DNA from: Syngnathus acus
Taxonomy: Eukaryota > Chordata > Actinopteri > Syngnathiformes > Syngnathidae
NCBI RefSeq assembly: GCF_901709675.1
Contig: NC_051091.1
Span: 9,396,967 to 9,460,966, forward strand
Reading direction: 5' to 3'
Length of the DNA stretch: 64,000 nucleotides
A program made the position numbers and the translations under genes. Below, one piece after another: positions 53,801 through 64,000 of the stretch. Every line of letters starts with the position of its first letter. Position 1 is the first letter of the stretch. The notes under the pieces are model-generated. The model did not search any database. It was not told where the DNA came from and was given only the letters and a program-made list of their open reading frames with translations.

Positions 53801-55376
53801 ATGAGCTCCACTGGGATGGGAACTGGCAGCCTTGGGCTCAGGAGGGAGTTGAGCTCCTTTGCCGCAATCAGCAATATCAGGGATACCACACTGACAACCA
53901 GAGTGGGGAGGTGCGTCTGCGGCAGCAAGCGGCAAACTTCTTTTAGAGTCTGATTAGTGGAAAGAAAGAGAGCGAGTGTGTTATACTACACATTAACACA
54001 ATAGTCTAACTGAGGTAAGAGTTAATTATTATTTTAATATTGAAATTGAATCTACATTCTCATACATGGGAAGTAGAAGCAGGTATTTTTATTTTTTTAT
54101 CATAGGGGGAGATAAATCCAAATTAGAGATTGATATATTTTTATTTATTTATTTATTTGATTAATTTCTATTATTTATTTATTTATTTATTTATTTATTC
54201 ATCATCTATATTATGAGTTAGCAATACATATTTGTGTTTTTTGTTTTTTATTTAGTAATCAAATAGTTGCATTTGGGAGGTTGTGTTTTTGTTGGTTCAA
54301 ATTAAAATTAAAATTCAATTCAAACGTATTTATAAGGGAGATGCAGAGTACCTCTTACTTACATACACCAATGACAACGGTCCATTAAAGCGTGCTGGTG
54401 ACACCCCAAAGATGTATTTCAGTTGCGCCACCACAGCATGGAGGGCAGCAGCAGCTGTGTACGCTCGCACCAGAGGTTCTGATAAGTACGTTCCCACAAA
54501 ACCGAATTTGAGCGAACCCAGCAAAACCTAAACACAAAAATACAATATAGGTGAAAGACCTTAAAAGGGGAGATTGTCCATCCTGTTGATCATACCTGTA
54601 TAAGTCCTCCCAGGACAGTGGTAGCAGCAGCTACCTGCACCCTGTACGAGTCCCGAGCAGCTATGTCCACCTCACTTGTGACATTGGTCCCATTCATCTT
54701 CAGGAAATCAACATCTGGAGCAAGTCTCTCGGTAACACTACCCACCATGATGCTAAGCACAGCAAATGTACCTGTGGAACAAACAAGGTGCTATTTCAAG
54801 CAGTACCCAACTTGATAGCAGTTTTTCTACTCACCGATCGAAATATGACGTGATGTTCCGAAAAAGAAGTAAATTAATGCTGGGTAGAGAGAAGTGTAGA
54901 GGCCAAAAACAGGAGGAAGCGAGGCCAATAATGCGTAAGCCATCCCTAAAATCAAATATGTCATTTTAGACCATTCAAATGAAGGACAGTAAAATGGTCA
55001 AGATGAGCGAATATCCAACCTTGTGGCAGATGCATTATTCCAACGCTAATTCCAGAAATGAAATCTGGGATGCCATCATCCCAGACAGAATATTTGGGCA
55101 GCCAATAGAACACAGGAAAAGTACTCAAAATCCCCTGTTTAAATTTGGGGACTGTGCATCTGCAATTTGTGTAAATTAACTGATGAAATGTCTCAGCAGT
55201 ATTTATAAACACATTTAAAAAAAAAAAGTAAAATTGCCTTACCTGATGGAATCTTTAAGATGGTGAATTACAGATGGTTGATTGTCAACGTACGATTTCC
55301 TCTGTGCTAACTCTTCAAGTCCCTGCTCATCCAGCACTTCCCTTTCAATTTTATATTTTCTATATCTTGAGTCCAT
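50861..55376 (-). CDS. slc26a6: Anion exchanger SLC26A6-like (SulP family with STAS domain)
   Basis: Plasma-membrane anion exchanger (Cl-/HCO3-, oxalate, sulfate in the family), apical in epithelia. Eighteen exons join in frame to 786 aa: 55376-55243, 55159-55020, 54945-54835, 54771-54596, 54527-54363, 53949-53797, 53492-53410, 53337-53190, 53126-53013, 52941-52864, 52775-52680, 52604-52498, 52374-52305, 52225-52133, 52048-51938, 51868-51485, 51125-51071, 51003-50861. A cytosolic N-terminus (LDEQGLEEL) leads into the multi-span core with [36 protein letters not shown] and [15 protein letters not shown]. The cytosolic STAS domain starts near residue 515 ([21 protein letters not shown]), is interrupted by a long basic/acidic insert, and resumes at [10 protein letters not shown] and [21 protein letters not shown]. 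It ends SVI, a possible type I PDZ ligand. Closest by eye to SLC26A6; SLC26A3 and SLC26A5 fit less well. Confidence 0.92.
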
Positions 55377-55379
55377 TTG

Positions 55380-56280
55380 ACCTCAAATGTGTCTTATGAA
55401 CAGCACAATACTCAAAACAACTCCAAAGCCGTCATCTGTAAATCTGATACCGCGCTTCATTTTTATCTGTTTATGCATATCGGGTTGCCTAATGGTTAAC
55501 TCCGGCCAGGATGTTGTGGGAGGAACAGTGATTGGTAGACTTTGTATAAAAGGATGTGATTATGTTTGTTAAGGAGAAAATATTAACTTACAGGAAGTGA
55601 AAATGGCTGGTTGCAACGGTTTATCCGGTTCACTTTTCATTTAGAGGCAAATGTGAGGCTAATGAACTGTGTCATGTCATCTTGTTAGGTAAACGTCCAA
55701 CATGCGGCTATGTTTTAATTTGTTTTACTCTGCTGTCGGCAACCAGGTGGTAAATAAAAAGCTGATCTCAATTGCCTTACGTAAATATGTGTATCAAGTG
55801 ACTTTCCAGGATTTGCTTCTAAAGGAAAATATAAAAATATTATTAGGTTTGTTTTCACACGCATGCGTGCTTACAATGTACTGGGCCTTTAATAAAGTGC
55901 AACTATGAAATATGAGTCGGACTCGGAGCTATGAGCTTCTCATTACGGTCATTCCGGAGCAGAGCGCATGTGACCCAGGCAAACAAACTCCGAATGATTC
56001 TAAACCAAAATGAAATGAAATATATTCCAATTGAAGTCAGTCTACGAGTATATGATGCCACATTTTTAAACGGTAACCTACCCTGACCAGAAGAACTTTA
56101 ACCTTTAAGAGATATAGGCCACCAAAACAGCGTCTATTTTGGGGTCAGTAGCTCGGAGCCCCAGAGAAGTGGAGGGGGGGGGACATATCTTTGCCTCCTG
56201 CAGTGACTCAGACCCACTGCCGAATGATGACAATAACACATGCTGTCCCATAAAAAAACAAAAAAAAACAATGTTCTTCT
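55380..56280. other. Divergent promoter region between slc26a6 and kbtbd12
   Basis: No coding sequence is supported. The region lies between the slc26a6 start (minus) and the inferred first exon of kbtbd12 (plus). A plus-strand TATAAAAG lies at about 55550, but no transcript start is evident beside it. Confidence 0.4.
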
Positions 56281-56586
56281 GAGATGGCAGGCGGCAAGGG
56301 AAGCTGATGAATTTGGTAAGGCTTTATTTCTATTATCACGTTAACTGAGCAGTGTATGAAATAGATATGCATGTTATGTAGTTAAAAATGTTATGATCTG
56401 CCAACGGAGATATTTGAATTTTATCATTCTAATACTGAAATCGTATTATGAATCATGAGAATGCCTCAATCAAAATTTACAAAAGAAGAAAAAAAATGAC
56501 TCTGATACTACCACTATTTCTGTTTTAGTGCTAGACCCAGTATTTACAAGTCCGTTGATTTTTCACACTCCGACCTCGAAGCGAAA
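56270..56586 (+). other. Probable 5' UTR exon and intron of kbtbd12
   Basis: A strong donor (ATTTG/GTAAGG) follows 56315, and an acceptor TTCTGTTTTAG ends at 56528, 58 bases before the ATG. This suggests a non-coding first exon ending at 56315 and a coding exon starting at 56529. The transcript start is not determined. Confidence 0.5.
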
Positions 56587-58863
56587 ATGGATTTCACAGC
56601 CAACCATGGACAGGTTCTACTTGAGCAGTTAAGGAAGATGAGGGAGACTGAGCACCTAACAGATGTGGTGCTGATTGCCGAGGGCGTGAGCTTTCCCTGT
56701 CATCGCCTGGTTCTGTCAGCCTTCAGTCCCTATTTTCGGGTTATGTTCACCTGTGGCCTCCGTGAGTGCAACAACAGAGACATTTTCCTACGAGACACCC
56801 CGGCCGACAGCTTGTCTCTCCTCCTGAACTACATGTACAGCTCAGATCTTCCTCTCACAAACACCAACGTGCAAGGAATCTCGATCGCAGCTTTTCTGTT
56901 TCAGATGGATGATGTCTTCACCCAATGTCAGCAGCACATGACTGACAATATGGACGCCTCCAACTGCCTCGGTGTCTTTTACTTTGCCCGGGATCTGGGC
57001 GCAGAGGAACTTGCCGATCATGCTCAGCGCTATCTGAGGCAGCATTTTGTCCAGGTATGCCAGAATGAAGAGGTTTTAGACCTCGAGGCGCACCAACTAG
57101 GGAAGTTGATCTGCTCAGATGATCTCAATATTTCAAAAGAAGAAACCATTTTAGATGTGGTTCTTCGGTGGGCCAAGCACAGTTTTCTGATGGAAGGAGA
57201 AGTTCGTAGCAAGCACCTCCCTGAGCTCCTCAGGAAAGTTCGCCTACCCTTGATCAACCCAGACTACTTAAAAGAGACAATGAAGAGGAACACAGCCTTG
57301 CTAGCTGACTTTGAATGTCTGGAGATAATGAGGCAAGCTTTGGAGGTTGTAGAGATGCATCCCTCCGCTGTACCACGCAAACTAAAATTGCGATATGGGA
57401 TGGAAACCACCGATTTGCTGCTCTGTATCGGTAATGACAGCAGTGGGATCAGGTCCAGATATGAAAACTACAGCGAACGCAGCTTCTGTTACGCCCCCAC
57501 GACGGGTCGAGTTTACTACATCACTTCACCTCGATACGGAGACGCTCTGGGCTATGTATGTGCGGGGGTCGTAACCGAAGACAATACCATTATCGTGTCA
57601 GGGGAGGCAGGTGCCCGCAGGATGTCCCGACAAAAAGAAATGGATGTAGAACTCTACAGGTGAGAAGGTTGAAAAGACGACCGAGCAACAACGCACGGCA
57701 CTTATCGTCGTTTGGTTTGCCAGGTACAAAGTGGAAGCCCAAGGCAGTTGGGAGCGCCTGACATCAGCGGAGTACCGAGATTCTTACGGACTGGGTTCCT
57801 TGGGTGATACCTTGTACCTGATTGGTGGGCTGATGAAGCTGAAGAACCAGCTTCTCATCACTAACTGTGTGGAGCGATGGTCTCTTCAAGGAGGACCTTG
57901 GCGCAGTGCAGCACCTCTACCAATACCATTGGCTTATCACAGCGTGGTCAGGCTGAAGGATCGCCTGTACGTCATTGGCGGGAGAACTCCACAGGTAAAA
58001 AAAATACTAACTTGAATGTGTTAAATTCACCAGGAACAATCCAAATCTCCTTTGTTACACCCTCTCTTGACTAAACAGTCATACCGAATGGATGATGAAC
58101 CAGATCGCCTTAGCAACCGTCTTCTTGAGTATGATCCAAACATAAATAAATGGACAGACCTGCGTCCAATGAAGTATTCAAAATACAGATGCAGTGCTGT
58201 TGTGGTCAACGAGGAAATTGTTGTCATGGGTAAGGATGACCAGAGGAAAGTTAAGTGGTTCGTTGCAGATTCAGAAAAGTTGCCATGTGGTTCCAATAGG
58301 GGGTATCGGCTGTGAGGGTGTGGACCGAGGACAGTCAAGGCATTGTCTTGATGCTGTGGAGATCTACAACCCAGATGAGGATTACTGGAGGGATGGACCT
58401 GCTCTACCATGTGCTCAACTGTCACTGCGCTCAAATGCCTCAAATGCAGGAGTGGTAGGAGGAAAGATTTATGTGTGCGGATACTACAAAGGAGCAAGTG
58501 AGATTATCTTCTTTGTCCATATACAGGCTGCGTCAGAAAAGTTGCAGGACTGGAAAGGTTCAGGAGATTTCTTTGAAGGGAAAATTTAGTTTAGAAATAT
58601 TTCTTTTGTACACCCATCCTGGAACTTTTCTCAAACACTGTGGATTCTAAAAGGATGTTTTAACATAATAATGCTTGATTGTTTTGTGACTCCCAGATCG
58701 CCACGATGATATAACAAAAGACATCTTGGAACTAGACACCTTGGACAACCGATGGACGGTTGTCGCTCGGCGTGCTTTGATGCACGATAACTACGACGTT
58801 TGCTTGGTGGCAAGTTTAAATCCGAGGGGACTAATATCTCCACCTGCAGACCTTTCGCAGTAA
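56587..58863 (+). CDS. kbtbd12: Kelch repeat and BTB domain-containing protein 12
   Basis: BTB-BACK-Kelch protein; the family acts as substrate adaptors for CUL3 ubiquitin ligases, but the substrate here is unknown. Five exons: 56587-57659, 57724-57994, 58079-58229, 58300-58497, 58697-58863, joined in frame to 619 aa. BTB spans about residues 15-120 (LTDVVLIAEG, FPCHRLVLSAFSPYF, CGLRECNNRDIFL), BACK about 125-225 (DASNCLGVFYFARDL, SDDLNISKEETILDVVLRW), and Kelch repeats from about 270 (LRYGMETTDLLLCIGN, LYLIGG, LYVIGG, KIYVCG), ending PRGLISPPADLSQ. These strings match KBTBD12 rather than other KLHL or KBTBD proteins known to me. The apparent frame change after VVMG at 58229 is an ordinary 70-bp intron. 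The last Kelch junction reads an Asn codon across the splice (GAN). Tail-to-tail with iho1. Confidence 0.93.
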
Positions 58864-59700
58864 AAAAAAAAAAAAGTCAGCTTGGATTTTGTGAACAAAT
58901 TGAATTGGTAAGCACTTCAAAAGTGTACTTAGTAGTAAATTAAACAAACAGACGCTTGCATGAGATCTACGCGCACTATTTAGTCGAAAAGCTTTAAGAC
59001 AATTATTTATGAGGGGAAAAAGTCATGTTTCATATGAATACGTATTAGTTTGAAGTACATATATAATATATATATTTTTATTTCCTTTTTTCCCCCCCTT
59101 CTGCCATTTTCTACTGCTTAAAATGTTGAGGGTGACAGGAGATCTTATCCCCGCAGTTTTTGTGATTCCTTATCCCTTTTGTCAAACGTTGATGAATGCA
59201 GTAAAGTGAGAAATGTCTGCACAATTATTTTTGTAATAAACATGCATCTTATCTACATCACCAATTGGGTGTGCCGTTACTATTTCTTGCGTAGTCGAGA
59301 ACAAAAAAACGAGTCAAATAAAACCAACTGTACATTAAGTATTTTGGAGAAGGGTAACTGAAAATTGAAAACATGTTCATATTCAGCACAACTAATAATC
59401 CCAAAATCACCAATATCGCCATGCATTTGAACAAACGTAAATCTGTGAGCGAGGCTTTATTTCCAACTGACAAGCCAACAACATAAATACAGAATAATAA
59501 GTTAAATGCAAATATGAGCAAAGAAACTGAACGTATTTCTTGATGATGGGAAATAAACTATAATCATGACAAAGATTTTTGGAAACATGTGCACATGTAT
59601 TTCTGCTCCGACTAGATTTATCCAACCATATAAATAACCACAACAAAATAATCGATAATACCCATCAATGACCCATTTTCCACAAAACTGTATTTCACAC
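58864..59700. other. 3' UTRs of convergent kbtbd12 and iho1
   Basis: AATAAA at 59235-59240 on the plus strand can end kbtbd12 about 370 bases past its stop. TTTATT at 59456-59461 (AATAAA on the minus) can end iho1 about 240 bases past its stop. No coding sequence is supported. Confidence 0.6.
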
Positions 59701-61557
59701 CTAATCAATTTCAAAAAGATGCCAGAGGAGATCAGGAGGACTGGACTCAATTAGAATTATCTCTGAGTCGGGGTTGACATTTTTGGGGCTTTCAGGGCGG
59801 CTACTATCATGAGACCAACAGCTAAGAGGTGTGATGAAACATCCGACGCTCTTACTGGATTTGCTTTTCGGGTTCGACTGGACTGAAATCTCGTGACCGC
59901 TTATTCTGCCCAGGTCAGGAGGTTCTCCGGGAGCCCTCGAAACATTTTGCTGTTTGCTGCTGTCGGTATGAGGTTGATTGTTTTCATCGGTGACAGTGAG
60001 CTTGGATCTCTGGCGGACTAAAGGTCGCCTTCTGTACCTACTTATGCTTTTCTCTTTTCGCTTTCTGACAACACAGTCCAGAACAGAAACCTGCCCGTCC
60101 GATGTATCCTGTACCGTTTGGACCCCTTTATCCCGTCCTGGTGATGTCTGCATGGCTTTGTCAGTTACTTCAAGAGGACGGTGCTTAGTCGAGTGCTCTG
60201 AAACTAAAACATTGAGCAGCTGCAAAGCCTCCTCAAGCTTGCTTTCTTGCTTCGAATTGGATTTTTCTTGCTCCAGTCTCAGACACTCCACGTCGCTTTT
60301 CATATTTGCCCCAAGTTCTATGCTGCGGTCTCCATTCTGACCCAAATCAAATCACAAAATCAGCTCATGCAACATATGAAGGGAAACAAAGAAATTTGGC
60401 GTCACCTTTTGCACACGTTCCCCTAGTTCTATCATCATCTCTTTCTGGGAGTTCACTGTGTCCAATAACGTTTTAAACTGCTGTGAAATGTCGCTCTGGA
60501 TACTGTTTAGATTTTGCACTTAGAGGATGAGAAGAATAGTTGAGTGAGAGGAGCAAATGGCGCCATCTGGTGGTCAATAAAACTTGCCTGCGTGTTACAG
60601 CACACTTGACAAATGCTTTTTACGGTTACTTGAAACTCTAAATTATGGCAACATACATGTGGAAGACAAATCGCTTAACTTTTGGAGGATGGTTTGGCAT
60701 ACAGATGTGTTCTCTTCCGTGTTTGCAACGAGTTGCTGGACCTGAAATAGTGTGTGGTTTATTATTTTACAAAAAAAATAAGGTAAATATCAGAAATGAT
60801 TTACTTACTTTGGTTAGGGTTTCACGAATTTGAAGGCATTCTTTTGCAAGCATATCACTATAAAACAATAACAACAACAACGTGTCATTAGAATGATTTC
60901 TCAAGATTTGGTTTCTTTAGTTCATGAAGCAAAGAAGGAACTCTACCGGTCACTTTTATCTTTTTCTTTTTTCTTTTCCTCCTCAAATGCATCCAAAAGT
61001 TTTTTGGAGTCTCCAAAAAAGTCCTTTGGGTCTCCTCCAAACAAGAGAGGTTTGGACTGATAACGGGTTGAAATCTTTGGGTCACTACACTAAAGGAAAG
61101 ACAATTATATAGGGAAAAAAATTATTTTTGCACCGGTTTGTAATGACACCATGCTGCAGAAGCACTGACTTGCATTCACAACCTAAATTTCATTATTTAG
61201 CCGATGGAATTTCATTCTCAACTGGCTATTCATGGTATGTCTCAGTCATTCAGAATTATTATAGTGACTGAATTGTCTTACCTCTTGTGAACTTAGCTGG
61301 GAGTTCCTAGATGACAAACTCATATCCTGAGAAAAGTTTTGAGGGTTATCACGCCAAAACTGGGACCCAAAGAAAAACTGAGAGTCTGTGAAGTTGGGGC
61401 CTGAATTTCTGTTGATTGTAAGTAAAAAGGTATTAACATACAATGCGTGAAATCAATCAAGTTGTTTATGTAAAAGAATCAACAAACATGCATCACTTCA
61501 CCTGCATCCTCCTGACTGTATGTTCAGTATTTCTTTTATATTCGCCGTGTGATTCAT
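59701..61557 (-). CDS. iho1: Interactor of HORMAD1 (IHO1/CCDC36)-like meiotic protein
   Basis: IHO1 binds HORMAD1 on meiotic chromosome axes and is needed for double-strand-break formation. Proposed exons: 61557-61502, 61408-61282, 61089-60947, 60857-60809, 60741-60703, 60495-60406, 60336-59701, giving about 379 aa in one frame. Recognition rests on the N-terminus (NIKEILNIQSG), the DSQFFFGSQF motif, YQSKPLLFGGDPKD, and the basic block FEEEKKKEKDKSD before a coiled-coil stretch, all in the same order as vertebrate IHO1. The C-terminal exon is long, low in complexity and basic (KRKEKSISRYRRRP), ending in an acidic tail. The acceptor of the sixth exon is uncertain: AG at 60496-60497 keeps the frame, whereas two better-looking upstream AGs do not. 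Shorter than the human protein (about 590 aa by memory), mainly in the C-terminal half. Confidence 0.78.
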
Positions 61558-63316
61558 TGCTTCTGCTGCTCCAAAAGACAAAATGCGGATTTATTTATTT
61601 ATTTTAGTTCAAGCAATCAAAAAAATAATAATTAGCATTCAGTGCTTTTGCTAAATTCGTTGTTAGCATTAGCTTAGCAAACATTTAGTTCAGAGAATGT
61701 TACAGGTAACACTATCAAGGAAAGCGGAAACAAGTCATGTTAACTTTGTTCCCTTGCGTACCTGACGATAAAATGCAAAACAGACTCAAAATTGCGTATT
61801 TGTAAGCAATAAGCAATAAAGACATTCAAATCTGCCGCCTACAGAACGTCAGAGTGGGTGAAATTGAGGTGCGTTCATGTCCCCTCGGACAAAGAATGTG
61901 ACAATTCATCCTCGCTGACTGGACTGTACTCTGTCCTTTTGAGAGTTCGTTGTCAATCAGAAATATCATAAAGAAAGAAAAAAGACTGGTAAAGGTAGAG
62001 GTAGGCTGCTCATTCAACACCGGTATGGAAATTGCATGCTCTCCCAGTGCTTGTATGGGGTTTCCAGTTGAAAATAAAGAAAAAATCAACAGAAAACATG
62101 AAGACTCGAGTTGTTATTGAGCCAAGGCACCGATTCTATCAACTCAAATCCGGATGGTGAAGACTATATTTATATTTATCTCCAGGTAACTATTTGTACA
62201 GTTTCTAGCACAGTAATATGTAATTGACAGTTGAGCTTTTATTTTGAAGGTTCCCTATGGATGTTGGCAATCAGTTCATTAATTGACTGCGTGAAGCTTT
62301 TACTGTGAAAACTCCCCACGGATGTTGACAAGCCGATTGAACGCGAGCAGCAAGGTGCTGCGTTTAATGGCAGACCCAACTCCGGAGGTGTGTCGATGAC
62401 AAATCTGACAACATAAATCTTCCCGAACAGATGACATTCCACGTCAAGCGAATTAGGCCTGGATTTCGGCCCTGGTCAGATTCTTCAATTTTGCTGGTGA
62501 GTGATTTGCCCCTCTCGAATTTAGCAATCTAAAGCTGATCTGTTTGTGCTCTGCTACGATAGGACATAAGAGCTGTCTCATAACCGCAGTCGATGTCTTT
62601 TAATTGAATTGCACAACGACATTCCGGTGGCATGGGGTGATCAATTTAAATGCAAAATCAAACGGTGAAATGATCGACTGAGTTATTTACCCCTAAGAGC
62701 ACAGGCACACATTTTTGCATTCGAAAAAAACTTACAGCACACAATCAAACGAAAAATGTTGTGGAAAGTACTGTAAAATACTACAATAACGCCGATCCCG
62801 TCTAAATTTACTCAGAAATTTACTTTAGGCCTGTTTAATAGAACTCAAGGCTGTACTTGCAGGAAAAAGCGATGACGTCTGTGGTATGACTGAGAACAGG
62901 TGGTTTCCACAGGTTACCTGTATCTTCTGTCACCTGGTGGAGAGCATTCCATCGTTCTCCAATCGGGCTTTGCCTCGTCATCGCTTAACTGCATTGCACG
63001 ATTTTTCACACTGATGCACTTTTAGTTTCATTGAACACATTTTGCATGGCCTCAACAGAGTGGCTAACGTTTTTTTCCAGTTAACAGCCAACCAGATCTA
63101 CATTCTCATTTCCAGACTACCACGCCACTCAACAGGACCGACCCATCTTTTAAAGACACACATGTCACAGATACTACAGTGTAGAATGGCAGGATATGGA
63201 CGCTTTAAAATATTCTGGATCCAACAAAATAAATGTTTGGTGGCTGCTTCACTGATTTTATATAACTCTCTTATTTTTTTTTAAATTCTTCTTCCTTGTA
63301 TCTAAAGGGCTCAAAC
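61558..63316. other. Spacer between iho1 and the right-end gene
   Basis: Contains the iho1 upstream region and presumably the promoter of the gene at 63317. Short open frames on both strands resemble nothing recognised, and no strong repeat is seen. Confidence 0.5.
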
Positions 63317-63538
63317 ATGGCTCTGTCATCCCTATTAGTCTTGGCAGCAACAGTGATTCTTATCAGACCGGAGACACTCGTAACCAAGGTAGAAAATTAA
63401 CCAGTCCTTCATGCGTGAAGTTTCCCACAAGTGGCCATGTTGTCTGTCCACAGGCTCTACATCTCAACTCACTTGAATGCTGCAGTGAGAAGCTGAAGAC
63501 AAATAACTCGTGTTCAAACGACACTCGCTGCAAACCAG
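63317..63538 (+). CDS. 5' end of a secreted or type I membrane protein (unidentified, runs off the window)
   Basis: Exon 1 (63317-63388) starts with an ATG and encodes a hydrophobic signal-peptide-like stretch (MALSSLLVLAATVILIRPE), ending at donor GTAGAA. Exon 2 (63454-63538) follows acceptor TGTCCACAG and encodes a Cys-rich segment (LECCSEKLKTNNSCSNDT) with two possible N-glycosylation sites, ending at donor GTATCT. Phases agree (72 nt, then 85 nt). The pattern suggests an extracellular receptor or ligand domain, possibly a cytokine receptor, but I do not recognise the family. No further exon is identified with confidence before 64000. Confidence 0.55.
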
Positions 63539-64000
63539 GTATCTGGTTTTATATCAAAAGTTTTTGATTAAATTTTATTTGCATTAGCTATTATGGATCA
63601 GCAATTTACTTACTTAAGCCGTTATGGTTAGAAATAACTCAAGGTGCAGCCAACAAAGATAAGAAGCTATAAAAATGCCAAGCCAATGAATGTACATGCT
63701 AAACATTGAATTGTGTGATTTCTAATTGGGTTATCCAAGCTCACCACGTTATCACAACATGAAAGGTGTCCTGGAAGGTCTACCAATTTTACAGGCCACA
63801 AAGTAGGTCATTCATTGTTGCTATGGCGATGACGGCTAACACGATTTCCCTTGTTAGAAGCTCGTGTGTCATCTCAATGATATTCATTATGTATTTCAAT
63901 GTCAAATGAATTCACACTGTTGTGGCAACGGGCCTTTTATCGGAACATGTCATCCTATTATCTGATTTACTTAGGATGCTTCTTGCGTGTCCTCGAGAGC
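63539..64000 (+). other. Intron or downstream region of the right-end gene
   Basis: AT-rich sequence following the donor at 63539. It is read as the second intron of the gene at 63317; no exon is confidently seen. Confidence 0.4.

Noticed and set aside
58229-58300. Apparent frameshift in kbtbd12 after VVMG
   Set aside because: A 70-bp intron with donor GTAAGG and acceptor CCAATAG restores the frame exactly and matches the family sequence on both sides.

Overview
The window is vertebrate nuclear DNA and almost certainly from a ray-finned (teleost, probably percomorph) fish. Genes are multi-exon with short GT-AG introns, and the first half is a cluster of fast-skeletal myosin heavy chain genes with the 39-coding-exon layout of vertebrate sarcomeric MYH genes. 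Proteins of the second half match vertebrate P4HTM, SLC26A6, KBTBD12 and IHO1 (CCDC36). All names come from recognising protein sequence by eye; no database was searched.

Layout. (1) 0.7-10.5 kb, minus strand: MYH gene A, 39 coding exons plus two 5' UTR exons, frame open throughout (1934 aa). (2) 13.8-26.05 kb, minus strand: MYH gene B, same design, open (1936 aa). (3) 26.06-30.57 kb: spacer between divergent genes B and C, holding a 524-bp inverted-terminal-repeat transposon and a possible 4-exon microprotein gene. (4) 30.58-40.43 kb, plus strand: MYH gene C, with all splice sites intact but four single-base deletions in three exons that break the frame. (5) 40.4-46.9 kb: repeat-rich spacer with a ~4-kb inverted repeat, whose arms carry tRNA-like sequence and whose centre is a 236-bp tandem array with a three-unit higher-order period. 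(6) 46.96-50.14 kb plus: p4htm. (7) 50.86-55.38 kb minus: slc26a6, convergent with p4htm. (8) 56.28-59.24 kb plus: kbtbd12, divergent from slc26a6. (9) 59.70-61.56 kb minus: iho1/ccdc36, convergent with kbtbd12. (10) 63.3 kb to the end, plus: first exons of an unidentified secreted or type I membrane protein.

The three myosins are paralogues. Their exons are almost all of equal length, each has a TATA box and short non-coding leader exons, and each differs in the surface loops and C-terminal tail, as expected for a dose- or stage-specific muscle cluster. Intron comparison shows mosaic similarity: one 73-bp intron is identical in all three genes while neighbouring introns match only in changing pairs. 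This points to recent gene conversion. The genes to the right have unrelated roles (ER prolyl hydroxylase, anion exchanger, ubiquitin-ligase adaptor, meiotic break factor).

The most notable items are the damaged gene C, the conversion mosaic, the candidate microprotein gene between the divergent myosins, and the foldback element with its higher-order satellite core.
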